Shown piece after piece: positions 25,511 through 33,996 of a stretch of 64,000 bases of DNA. This stretch comes from CF-46 sp963760735 (lineage in GTDB: Bacteria > Chloroflexota > Limnocylindria > Limnocylindrales > CSP1-4). Location of the stretch: NCBI GenBank assembly GCA_963760735.1, contig CAVXEB010000001.1:248001-312000 (forward strand), read 5' to 3'. Each line of letters begins with the position of its first letter. The first letter of the stretch is position 1. The notes under the pieces were generated by a model. The model worked only from the letters and a program-made list of their open reading frames with translations. It was not told the DNA's origin and did no database searches. The position numbers were made by a program, and so were the translations under genes.

Positions 25511-26897
25511 CGGGGCCCGTCGGGGCCGTCGCCGGCTGAGCCCCGATCGCGCGGATGCGCGGCACGAGCGCCGCCGCCAGGATGACCAGCTTGACTGCGC
25601 CGCCGGTCGCATACGCGAGCGCGATCCCGGTGGCCCCGAGCGCCGGCACGAAGACCTGGGCGGCTCCGATCAGCGTCCCGAGCCCGACGAGCGACGCGAT
25701 CACCTGCCAGATCGTGTTGTGGGTCGCGTACAGGGCCCGCGACAGGGGATAGGACAGGCTGTCGATCGGGATCGTGATCGCGAAGGCGAGGAGCAGGCTC
25801 GAGGTGAGGGCGACGGCGTTCGCGTCGAACCGGCCCACCCCAAGCAGCGTCGAGACGAGGGGCCGGGCGAGGACGGCGAGGGCGATCGCCGCCAGCGTCG
25901 TCAGCCCGCCGATCACCAGGACATTCCGTCCGAAGACGCGCCGGAACCCCGGCCCGTCGCCCTCCGCCCACGCCGCCGACAGCACCGGGAAGGCGGCCAG
26001 CGAGAACGAGATCGCGATGACCTGGACCGGGACGAACTGGTAGTCGAGGACGAACGACAGGGAGGATGCCGTCCCCGTCCCGATCCCGACCGCGAGTACC
26101 GTCAGGAACGAGACGACGATCGGATCGATCGGGTAGCTCAGCATCCGCGGCAGCATCAGCCGGAAGAACTCGCGGAACTCCGCCGTCCGGACATCGAACC
26201 GCGGCCGGATGTGGAAGCCGGCCCGACGCGCCCCGATCGCGCGGATGGCGAAGTGGGCGACCGCTCCGGCGACGGCGCCCCACGCGGCCCCGACGACGCC
26301 GAGCGACGGCCCGAGGACCACTGCCCCGATGATGATCCCGGTCGTGTACAGGATCGGCGCGATCCCGTAGTACAGGAACCGGCGCCGGGCGACGAGGACC
26401 TCCCCAAGGGCGAAGGACGCAGCGAACATGATCTGTGCGAGGCAGTTGATCCGGAGCAGCTCGACGTAGAGGGCCCGGGTCTGGGCGTCGAACCCGCTCC
26501 AGACGGTGTCGGCGAGCCATGGCGCCGCCAGGAACAGGATGACCAGGGCGACCGACATCGCGGCGGTGGCGCCGGTCAGGACGGTCTGGCCGAACGCCTC
26601 GGCCCGGGCGCCGGCCCCGGCAGGGCCGAGGAGCAGCCGGCTGAAGATCGGGACGAATGGCGCCGACAGGCCGGCCCCGACGAGGATGTCGAGGGCGATC
26701 TCCGGCAGCCGGAACGCCGCGTTGTAGGCGTCGAGCTCGGCGCTCGTCCCGAACTCCGCGGCGAACACCCGGTTGCGGACGATGCCGGCCGCGAAGTAGC
26801 CCAGGGACAGGATCGACAGGGTCAGCGCGCCACGCGGCACGAACCGCACGAGGAGGTCGCGGAGGCGCCTCATCGGGGCGCGGGTCGTGATGGTCAT
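25476..26897 (-). CDS. murJ: Lipid II flippase MurJ
   Basis: A 473-residue MATE/MVF-family membrane protein with about 13-14 hydrophobic helices. The N-terminal AGIVRNRVFAAEFGTSAELDAYNAAFRLPE and VGAGLSAPFVPIFSRLL regions are characteristic of MurJ, which flips lipid II across the membrane for peptidoglycan synthesis. The ATG at 26897 follows a GGAGGGCAGG ribosome site. Confidence 0.88.
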   Translation of the reverse strand: MTITTRAPMRRLRDLLVRFVPRGALTLSILSLGYFAAGIVRNRVFAAEFGTSAELDAYNAAFRLPEIALDILVGAGLSAPFVPIFSRLLLGPAGAGARAEAFGQTVLTGATAAMSVALVILFLAAPWLADTVWSGFDAQTRALYVELLRINCLAQIMFAASFALGEVLVARRRFLYYGIAPILYTTGIIIGAVVLGPSLGVVGAAWGAVAGAVAHFAIRAIGARRAGFHIRPRFDVRTAEFREFFRLMLPRMLSYPIDPIVVSFLTVLAVGIGTGTASSLSFVLDYQFVPVQVIAISFSLAAFPVLSAAWAEGDGPGFRRVFGRNVLVIGGLTTLAAIALAVLARPLVSTLLGVGRFDANAVALTSSLLLAFAITIPIDSLSYPLSRALYATHNTIWQVIASLVGLGTLIGAAQVFVPALGATGIALAYATGGAVKLVILAAALVPRIRAIGAQPATAPTGPVSAVEPSGSGR

Positions 26898-27094
26898 CCT
26901 GCCCTCCAGGGCGATCGTACGGCGCCCTGACGTCCGATGCCCCGATCGTGCGACGTCGCGCCGTTCCCTCCGGGGGACACACTCCCCGGGCGCGGGTCGG
27001 CACCATCGCGCGCCGCCATCGGCGCACCGACAATCGCCGCGTTCCAATCGTGTCCGCTGGACCGACCACGCCACCTGCAAGGGGGACGTTCCGA

Positions 27095-27946
27095 ATGAGA
27101 CTCGCCGCGCCGTTCAGCATCGCCCTCGTGCTCGCCGCGTCGCTCCTCGCCGCCTGCAGCGCGGGATCGTCAGGACCATCGCTGACCGGCAAGCCATGGG
27201 CCCTGACCGCGGTCACCAGCAAGACCCCGGCGTTCCAGGGTGTGGTCCCGGCCGACCAGCAGTCGGACTACACGATCACGTTCAACACGGACGGCACGTA
27301 CTCGGGCACCGCCGCGTGTAACCAGATCGCCGGGACCTACAAGACGAGCGGAAACACGCTGACGATCACCGCCGGCGCGTCGACGCTGGCGTTCTGTCCC
27401 GACAGCGACTTCGGATCGATCTTCGCCCACTCGCTGACGACCGCGTCGACCTACGCGGTGACGAGCAACACGCTGACGATCACGCTCAGCGACGGGGGGA
27501 CGATGACGTTCGGCCCGCCGCCGGTCGTCCCCTCGAGCGCCCAGTCGAGCGCCCAGTCGAGCGCCGTCGCGTCGGCCGAGGTCGCCGCCAGCCCGCCCGC
27601 CGACCTCGTCGGCAAGGTCTGGAAGCTGACGGCCATCACCGAGCTGACCCCGGCCTTCCAGGGCGTCGTGCCGGCCGCCGAGCAGGCGAACTACACGATC
27701 GAGTTCCAGGCGGACGGGACGTTCGCCGCGAAGGCCGACTGCAACCAGGTCGCAGGCACCTACGAGGTCGGCGCGGGTGGCTCGATCTCGATCCTGCCCG
27801 GACCGTCGACGCTGGCCGCGTGCCCGCCGGGCTCGATGGGCGATCTCTATGTCGTCGGGCTCGGCAACGCGTCGAGCTACGCGATCGAGGGCGGTCAGCT
27901 CACCCTGACGCTCGGGGACGGCGGGACCCTCGTCTTCGCCGCATAG
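27095..27946 (+). CDS. Lipoprotein with two tandem META (HslJ-like) domains
   Basis: A 283-residue exported lipoprotein: a signal peptide with lipobox LLAACSA (Cys21), then two META/DUF306 repeats (about residues 28-145 and 168-283). The repeats share the TPAFQGVVPA, YTI-F-DGT and CNQ-AGTY patterns and are internally homologous. The linker holds a short SSAQSSAQSSA repeat. META domains occur in heat-shock/novobiocin-resistance protein HslJ and in secreted proteins of unknown role. The ATG follows AAGGGGG. Confidence 0.85.
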   Translation: MRLAAPFSIALVLAASLLAACSAGSSGPSLTGKPWALTAVTSKTPAFQGVVPADQQSDYTITFNTDGTYSGTAACNQIAGTYKTSGNTLTITAGASTLAFCPDSDFGSIFAHSLTTASTYAVTSNTLTITLSDGGTMTFGPPPVVPSSAQSSAQSSAVASAEVAASPPADLVGKVWKLTAITELTPAFQGVVPAAEQANYTIEFQADGTFAAKADCNQVAGTYEVGAGGSISILPGPSTLAACPPGSMGDLYVVGLGNASSYAIEGGQLTLTLGDGGTLVFAA

Positions 27947-28127
27947 GCCTCGAGGGCGGGGGAGGCGACCGCGTATCCCTGCCACCCGCAGAGGCGAGCC
28001 CTGATCCGGTAGTGTCCGCGGCTGGAAGCCGGAGGCCGAGAAGGTCGCGGCGCCGCGAGCGGAGGTCGCCGGCGGCGGATCGTGACCGCCGCCCGACCAG
28101 CGGGCGGCCTGCGCGAGCAGGGTCGGG

Positions 28128-29672
28128 TCAGGCCGATCCGTTGCCCTCGTCGAGGCCGGTGGAAGCGTCGCGCTTCTCGGTCTCGGCGAGCTTCTTGCGG
28201 CTGGTCTCCCGGGTCCGCATCAGGTCGCTCCTGCCGACCTCGGGCATCGGGTTCGGGTCGCGCGGTGTCTTGCCGGTCTGCCTCGCGGCCGTCCGCGCCT
28301 CGGCTCGAGCGGCCTGTCGACCGCCGATCGTCGCCTCGTAGCCGTGGTCGGTCGGCAGGTAGTAGCGTCGATCGAGGAGCTCGTCCGGCAGGTACTGCTG
28401 GTCGACGTCGGAGCCCGCGAACTCGGCGGGGTAGCGATAGCCGACCCCGATCCCGTGGTGCTTCATCCGACGATCGCCTGCATTCCGGAGATGGAGCGGC
28501 ACCGGGAGGGACCCTCGCGACTCGACGTCGGCGGCCGCCGCCCAATACGCAAGACCGGCCCGGTTCGACTTCGGGGCAGTCGCGAGATACGTCGTCGCCT
28601 GGGCGAGGGCGTACTGTGCCTCGGGCAGGCCGACGTGATCGAGCGCCTGCGCCGCCGCAACGGCGACCTGGAGGGCTCGAGGATCGGCGTTGCCGACGTC
28701 CTCGGACGCGCTGATGATCAGCCGGCGGGCGATGAACCGCGGGTCCTCGCCGGCGGCGATCATCGCGGCGAGCCAGTACAACGCCCCGTCCGGATCGTTG
28801 CCGCGCAGGCTCTTGATGAACGCGGACACGGTGTCGTAGTGGCCGTCCCCGGCCCGGTCGTAGGCGAGCACGCGTTGCTGGGCGGCCCCCTCGACGTCCT
28901 CGAGCCGGGGCGAGACCCGGCCCTCCGTGTCCCGGACGTCCTCCGCCTCGGCGAGGGCGACGGCGCCCTCGAGCACGTTCATCGCGGTCCGGGCATCGCC
29001 GCCGGCGAGCGAGATGAGATGGTCGAACGCTGCCGCCTCCAGCGCGACGCCGCCGTCCGGCCCGAGATCGCCGGCGAGTCCGCGCTCGGCGTCGTCGAGC
29101 GCCCGCCGGACGACCGTGGCAACGTCCTCGTCCGACAGGGTGTCGAGGCGCCAGACGCGCATCCGCGAGAGGAGCGCCGAATTGACCTCGAAGTAGGGGT
29201 TCTCGGTCGTGGCGCCGATCAGGGTGATCGTGCCGTCCTCGACGTGCGGCAGGAGCGCATCCTGCTGGGCCTTGTTGAAGCGGTGGATCTCGTCGAGGAA
29301 GAGGACGGTCCGCTGCTGGTTCAGGGCGAGCCGGTCCTGTGCCTCGGCAATCGTCGCCCGGACGTCGGCGACGCCGCTCATCACCGCCGAGAGGGTCACG
29401 AAATGGGCGCCGACCTCCTCGGCGAGGAGCCGCGCGAGGCTCGTCTTGCCGGAGCCGGGCGGGCCCCACAGCAGGGTCGACGAGAGATGCCCGCGGGCGA
29501 CGCTGCGGCGAAGCGGGCCCCGCTCCCCGACGAGGTGTTCCTGCCCGACGAACTCGGCGAGGGTTCGCGGGCGCATCCGTGCCGCGAGGGGCTGCCGCTC
29601 GGGCGGCGGCTGGAACAGGCTTTCGGGGCGGGCCCCGCCGGAGCGGGCGGCCGGCGGTCGTCGGCTGGGCAC
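28128..29672 (-). CDS. rarA: RarA/MgsA replication-associated recombination ATPase
   Basis: A 514-residue AAA+ protein of the RarA family, acting at stalled replication forks. Walker A is GPPGSGKT, Walker B is LFLDEIHRFNKAQQDALLP, and sensor 1 is IGATTENPYFE. The C-terminal tetramerisation domain contains SAFIKSLRGNDPDGALYWLA and the family motif DVGNADPRAL. The tail after about residue 450 is charged and probably disordered. The GTG start lies 6 bases after a TACCAT -10, suggesting a leaderless mRNA. Confidence 0.93.
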   Translation of the reverse strand: MPSRRPPAARSGGARPESLFQPPPERQPLAARMRPRTLAEFVGQEHLVGERGPLRRSVARGHLSSTLLWGPPGSGKTSLARLLAEEVGAHFVTLSAVMSGVADVRATIAEAQDRLALNQQRTVLFLDEIHRFNKAQQDALLPHVEDGTITLIGATTENPYFEVNSALLSRMRVWRLDTLSDEDVATVVRRALDDAERGLAGDLGPDGGVALEAAAFDHLISLAGGDARTAMNVLEGAVALAEAEDVRDTEGRVSPRLEDVEGAAQQRVLAYDRAGDGHYDTVSAFIKSLRGNDPDGALYWLAAMIAAGEDPRFIARRLIISASEDVGNADPRALQVAVAAAQALDHVGLPEAQYALAQATTYLATAPKSNRAGLAYWAAAADVESRGSLPVPLHLRNAGDRRMKHHGIGVGYRYPAEFAGSDVDQQYLPDELLDRRYYLPTDHGYEATIGGRQAARAEARTAARQTGKTPRDPNPMPEVGRSDLMRTRETSRKKLAETEKRDASTGLDEGNGSA

Positions 29673-29678
29673 GGCCCG

Positions 29679-29684
29679 ATGGTA
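29679..29684 (-). promoter_or_regulatory. -10 box of rarA
   Basis: TACCAT on the minus strand, 6 bases before the GTG at 29672, consistent with leaderless transcription. Confidence 0.4.
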
Positions 29685-29703
29685 CGCGCCGCGGCCGCGG
29701 CGC

Positions 29704-30087
29704 TCAGAGTGTGAACAGGTGGAGGCCGTTCACCATGACGTCGAGGATCGCGAGGATCAGGAGGAGGAAGCCACCGACGAGGACGATCCGCCGGACGTCG
29801 CGCTGGACATAGCGATACTCGGCGGCCTCCCGGACCGACAGCGGCACGGACGAGGACGTCACCCCGGCGGTCCCCTCGGAGCTTGCCTTGCGGCCGCGCT
29901 CACGCGCGTCACGGGCGGCTGTCGCGGCCTTCTCCTCCGCGACGATGGCCGCCTCGAGCTCCGCGGCACGCGCCTCCTCCTCCGGCGAGACGGACGTCAC
30001 CGGCCGGGGAGCAGCCGCGCTGGCGGGCGGCCGCTGGAGCGGCCGGCGCTGGCCGGGCCGGGCGGCGAGACGGGAGCGCTTGGCCAT
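29704..30087 (-). CDS. Small tail-anchored membrane protein
   Basis: A 127-residue protein of unknown family: a basic N-terminus, a Glu/Ala-rich helical segment likely to form a coiled coil (about residues 36-62), and one C-terminal membrane helix (IVLVGGFLLLILAILDVMV) with only a few residues after it. The ATG at 30087 has a GGAG 12 bases upstream; a GTG at 30105 would add six residues. An extended -10 (30131-30139) supports a real gene. Confidence 0.65.
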   Translation of the reverse strand: MAKRSRLAARPGQRRPLQRPPASAAAPRPVTSVSPEEEARAAELEAAIVAEEKAATAARDARERGRKASSEGTAGVTSSSVPLSVREAAEYRYVQRDVRRIVLVGGFLLLILAILDVMVNGLHLFTL

Positions 30088-30130
30088 GGCTGAGAGGGAC
30101 TCCACGTTGGGTGTGCGATCGATCGCGCGG

Positions 30131-30139
30131 AGGATAGCA
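30131..30139 (-). promoter_or_regulatory. Extended -10 box of the tail-anchored protein gene
   Basis: TGCTATCCT on the minus strand, about 45 bases upstream of the ATG at 30087, back to back with the promoter at 30188. Confidence 0.4.
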
Positions 30140-30187
30140 TCCGGCCCGGCGGCGGCCGCCCGCGGTGATCGGCCGGGAAGGCGCGTT

Positions 30188-30196
30188 TGCTAGACT
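30188..30196 (+). promoter_or_regulatory. Extended -10 box of the DUF4446 gene
   Basis: TGCTAGACT, identical to the fhaA -10, about 30 bases before the GTG at 30228. Confidence 0.45.
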
Positions 30197-30227
30197 CGGG
30201 CCGCCCGCGTCCCCGCCTCGACCGCCT

Positions 30228-30794
30228 GTGGAGGATCCGTCCATCGACCTCAACGCCGCCGTCGCACCGTTCGTGGGCGCGGCGATCGTCGGGCTCGTCG
30301 TCGCTGTCGTCGTTCTCCTCGTCCTGGTCGTCTTCCTCGCGCGCCGGACGGGCCAGCTCCGGCGGCGCCTTGACGGGCTCACTCGCGGCGCGGACGGGCG
30401 CAGCCTGGACGCCGTCCTGGACGCCCACCTCGACAAGGTCTTCGCGGTCGCGCGCGAGCTCGATGAGCTGTCCGCTCGCTCCGCGGTGCTCGAGGCCTCG
30501 GGCCGGCGATCGATCCAGCGGGTCGGGATGGTCCGGTTCAATCCGTTCGAGGACACCGGCGGCAACCAGAGCTTCGCGCTGGCCCTCACCGACGCATTCG
30601 GTGACGGGTTCGTGATCAGCAGCCTGCACGCGCGGACCGGGACCCGCGTCTACGCCAAGGCGATCAGCGCCGGCCGGTCCGACGGGGCCCTGTCCGAGGA
30701 GGAGCAGGAAGCCCTCCGCCTTGCCCTCGCCGCGCCCGGGGCGGGAGCGTCCGATCCGGCTCGCGCCCGGGTTCGCGTGACCGGGTCGGTCTGA
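30228..30794 (+). CDS. DUF4446 family membrane protein
   Basis: A 188-residue protein with one N-terminal membrane helix (GAAIVGLVVAVVVLLVLVVFLA), a short coiled segment and a C-terminal domain containing VGMVRFNPFEDTGGNQSFALALTD, the hallmark of DUF4446. Function is unknown. The start is unclear. GTG at 30228 has no ribosome site, but a perfect GGAGGA (30230-30235) lies 7 bases before an in-frame ATC at 30243, so an unusual ATC start (or an ATG miscalled) is possible. The stop codon forms part of the palindrome at 30792-30808. Confidence 0.8.
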   Translation: MEDPSIDLNAAVAPFVGAAIVGLVVAVVVLLVLVVFLARRTGQLRRRLDGLTRGADGRSLDAVLDAHLDKVFAVARELDELSARSAVLEASGRRSIQRVGMVRFNPFEDTGGNQSFALALTDAFGDGFVISSLHARTGTRVYAKAISAGRSDGALSEEEQEALRLALAAPGAGASDPARARVRVTGSV

Positions 30795-30808
30795 CAGGCG
30801 AGCTGTCA
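30792..30808. promoter_or_regulatory. Palindromic operator candidate TGACAG-N5-CTGTCA (site 1)
   Basis: A perfect 6+6 inverted repeat with 5-base spacer GCGAG, 23 bases upstream of the helicase-nuclease ATG and overlapping its likely -35 region. The same palindrome with the same spacing occurs at 63598-63614 upstream of mrfA. Confidence 0.5.
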
Positions 30809-30831
30809 CAGGGTCGGGTGATGCTGCCGTC

Positions 30832-33800
30832 ATGGCCCCCGATCCCATCTCCATCGGCGACGCCGTGAGCCGCTCACGGACGCGCCGCGAACCGGTTCCC
30901 CTCGAGCAGATCCCCGTCTGGGACGGGTTCGTCGCCGACGCACCGTCCCTCGGCGACGGCGACCCGCCGGCCGGGCTGGACGCCCTGCTCGGTGGGCTGA
31001 ACCCGGACCAGCTCAAGGCCGTGACCCATGGCGACGGCCCGCTGCTGGTCGTCGCGGGGGCGGGGACGGGCAAGACCCAGGTCATCACGCGGCGGATCGC
31101 GTGGCTGATCGCGACGCGCCGGGCGAAGCCATCGGAGATCCTGGCCCTCACCTTCACGGAGAAGGCCGCCGCCGAGATGCAGGCGCGGGTCGACCAGCTC
31201 GTCCCGTACGGCTACACGGACACGACGATCGGCACGTTCCATGCCTTCGGCGACCGCCTCGTTCGCGAGTACGCACTGGAGCTCGGGCTGCCCTCCGACG
31301 TCCGCGTCCTCAGCCGTGCCGAGGCCGTGATCTTCATGCACGAGCACCTGTTCTCGTTCGAGCTCGACGAGTATCGCCCGCTCGGCGATCCGACGCGCTT
31401 CCTCGCCGCCCTCGCGGGCCTGTTCAGCCGGTGCAAGGACGAGGACGTGTCGCCGGCGGCGTACCGCGCCTGGGCCGACGGGCTGGTCGCCGCCGCGGCC
31501 GCCGACCCGACCGGCGCCGCCCTGGCGGAGCAGGCCCGGCGCCAGTCGGAGCTCGCCGCCGCCTACGCCCGCTACCAGGAGCTCCTCATCGCGAACGGCT
31601 GCATCGACTTCGGCGACCAGGTGGCGCTCGCGCTCCGCCTGGTTCGCGAGTCGGCGGCCGCCCGGGCGGACGTCCAGGGCCGGTTCCGTCACGTCCTCGT
31701 CGACGAGTTCCAGGACACGAACCGGTCCCAGTCGGAGCTCGTGGCGCTCGTCGCGGAGCCGCATCGGAACCTCACCGTCGTCGGCGACGACGATCAGTCG
31801 ATCTACCGGTTCCGCGGCGCGGCGATCAGCAACATTCTCGGCTTCCGCGAGCGATACCCGTCGACGCGGACGATCGTGCTGCGCCGGAACTACCGGTCGC
31901 GGCCGGCGATCCTCGATGTCGCCCACCGCCTGATCCGGTTCAACGACCCGGATCGCCTCGAGGCGCGGGCCGGGATCGTCAAGCGGCTGACGGCGGAGCG
32001 CGGCGCGGACCCCGCCGGCCGGACGGTCCGCCACGAGACGCATCCGTCCGGAGGCGACGAGGCCGACCGGATCGCCGCCGAGATCGCCGACCGGATCCGG
32101 GGCGGCGTCCATCCCCGCGACATCGCCGTGCTCGTCCGGGCGAACGGGCACGCCGACCCGGTCCTGCGGAGTCTCGAGGCCGCGGGCGTGCCGTGGCGGT
32201 TCTCCGGCTCCGCCGGGCTCTACGCCCGCCCGGAGGTCCGGCGGCTGCTCGCGTTCCTGCGGGCGATCGCCGACCTGGGATCCTCGGTCGACGTCTACGC
32301 GGTCGCGACCGGCGAGCCGTACCGGCTGGGAGGCGAGGACCTGACCGCGATCGTCACGAGCGCGCGGCGACGGAACCGGACCGTATGGGAGGTCCTCGAG
32401 GAGCTCGTGCGGCAGCCCGGCATCCTCCGGATCGGGCCGGAGACGCGAGCGGGAGTCGAGCGGCTCGTCGGTGACCTGCGCGAGCTGTCCGCGCTCGCCC
32501 ACGAGCGGCCGGCGGGCGAGGTGCTCTACGCGTTCCTGCGAAGGACCGGGACGCTCGGCCGGCTGGCGGCCGAGCCGTCGGTGGGAGCGGAGGAGGCCCT
32601 GCGGAACATCGCCCGGTTCTTCGAGATCGTCCGGTCCCAGTCGACCCTCGTGGCGGACGACCGGGCGACGTTCGTGGCGCGCCACCTCCAGACGCTGATC
32701 GAGGCCGGCGACGACCCGGCGACGGCGGATCTCGACCCGGACGCGGACGCCGTCGCGGTCCTGACGGTCCACAAGGCGAAGGGCCTGGAGTTCCCGGTCG
32801 TCTACCTGCCCGGGCTCGTCGCGGGCCGCTTCCCGACGCCGAACCGGCGGGAGTCGCTCGCGATGCCTCCGGAGCTCGTCGGCGAGCCGGCGACCGGTGA
32901 CGATGACGTCCAGATCCGGGAGGAGCGACGGCTGTTCTACGTCGCCATGACGCGCGCCCGTGACGAGCTGGTCCTGTCGCATGCCGCCGACTACGGTGGC
33001 GGACCGCGCCGGGTCTCGCCGTTCGTCCTGGAGGCGCTCGACCTCCCACCGACCGCGGTCGATCCGGCGATCCGCCCGGCGACGGCCCTCGACCGGATCG
33101 ACGCCATCGGCGAGCCGCGACCGGAGCCCGTCGCCGTCGCCCGGGGACCCGTCACCGAGCCATTGACCCTGTCCTTCTCCGGGATCGACGCCTACCTGAG
33201 CTGCCCGCTGAAGTACAAGCTCGGCCATGTCGTCCGCGTCCCCGTGCCGCCACACCACGCGATGATCTACGGCTCCGCTCTCCACCGGGCCGTGCAGGAG
33301 TTCCACCGCCGGCATGCCCGCGGCGACGTGATGACCGAGGCGGAGCTCGACGCGGCGTTCGAAGCCGCCTGGACGAACGAGGGGTTCCTGTCGCGCGACC
33401 ACGAGGCGGCCCGACTCGCAGCGGGCCGCGCGACCCTGCGCCGGTTCCGCGCCGCGCAGCTCGAGCCCGGCGCGGTGATCCCCGCGTACGTCGAGCGGGA
33501 GTTCTCCTTCTCGCTCGGCGGTGACCGCGTCCGAGGTCGGTGGGATCGCGTCGACATCCAGCCGGCCGATCCCGCGGAGCCGGCCCCGGCCCCGGAGGCC
33601 GAGGAGGAATCCGCCGTCCAGCACGCCGACACCGTCGCGCCCACGCTCGGGCTGACGGGCCGGGAGCGGGTCACGATCACCGACTACAAGACGAGCGACG
33701 TCCGAGAGACGTCGCGTGCCCGGCAGCGGGCCAGGGACTCGCTCCAGCTCCAGATCTACGCTATGGCCTACGAAGCGGTCAGCGGCCGCCTGCCGGACGC

Positions 33801-33996
33801 GGTCCAGCTTCATTTCCTCGACACCGGGATCGTCGGGCGGGCCGAGGTCGACCCGCGCCGGCTCGCGAAGGGCCGCGAGCGGATCGCGGCCGCGGCGGCC
33901 GGGATGCGCGCCCGGGACTACACGCCGAAGCCGAGCCCGACGACGTGCGGCTACTGCCCGTTCCGGGCCATCTGCCCGTCGAGCGTCGCGACGTGA
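30832..33996 (+). CDS. UvrD/PcrA-type helicase fused to a PD-(D/E)XK nuclease with Fe-S cysteines
   Basis: A 1054-residue DNA repair/recombination enzyme. The superfamily 1 helicase motifs are in order: Walker A VVAGAGTGKT (about residue 80), motif II DEFQDTN (about 295), motif III GDDDQSIYRFRGA (about 320), motif V TVHKAKGLEF (about 645) and motif VI LFYVAMTRARDEL (about 702). The C-terminal 270 residues form a RecB/AddB-like nuclease: His in GSALHRAV, Asp in WDRVDI and DYK in ITDYKTS. Four Cys (SCPLKYK, and CGYC...C near the end) are arranged as in Fe-S-stabilised AddB, AdnB and Cas4. The HAD gene overlaps its stop by 4 bases. It probably acts in end processing of broken DNA. Confidence 0.9.
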   Translation: MAPDPISIGDAVSRSRTRREPVPLEQIPVWDGFVADAPSLGDGDPPAGLDALLGGLNPDQLKAVTHGDGPLLVVAGAGTGKTQVITRRIAWLIATRRAKPSEILALTFTEKAAAEMQARVDQLVPYGYTDTTIGTFHAFGDRLVREYALELGLPSDVRVLSRAEAVIFMHEHLFSFELDEYRPLGDPTRFLAALAGLFSRCKDEDVSPAAYRAWADGLVAAAAADPTGAALAEQARRQSELAAAYARYQELLIANGCIDFGDQVALALRLVRESAAARADVQGRFRHVLVDEFQDTNRSQSELVALVAEPHRNLTVVGDDDQSIYRFRGAAISNILGFRERYPSTRTIVLRRNYRSRPAILDVAHRLIRFNDPDRLEARAGIVKRLTAERGADPAGRTVRHETHPSGGDEADRIAAEIADRIRGGVHPRDIAVLVRANGHADPVLRSLEAAGVPWRFSGSAGLYARPEVRRLLAFLRAIADLGSSVDVYAVATGEPYRLGGEDLTAIVTSARRRNRTVWEVLEELVRQPGILRIGPETRAGVERLVGDLRELSALAHERPAGEVLYAFLRRTGTLGRLAAEPSVGAEEALRNIARFFEIVRSQSTLVADDRATFVARHLQTLIEAGDDPATADLDPDADAVAVLTVHKAKGLEFPVVYLPGLVAGRFPTPNRRESLAMPPELVGEPATGDDDVQIREERRLFYVAMTRARDELVLSHAADYGGGPRRVSPFVLEALDLPPTAVDPAIRPATALDRIDAIGEPRPEPVAVARGPVTEPLTLSFSGIDAYLSCPLKYKLGHVVRVPVPPHHAMIYGSALHRAVQEFHRRHARGDVMTEAELDAAFEAAWTNEGFLSRDHEAARLAAGRATLRRFRAAQLEPGAVIPAYVEREFSFSLGGDRVRGRWDRVDIQPADPAEPAPAPEAEEESAVQHADTVAPTLGLTGRERVTITDYKTSDVRETSRARQRARDSLQLQIYAMAYEAVSGRLPDAVQLHFLDTGIVGRAEVDPRRLAKGRERIAAAAAGMRARDYTPKPSPTTCGYCPFRAICPSSVAT

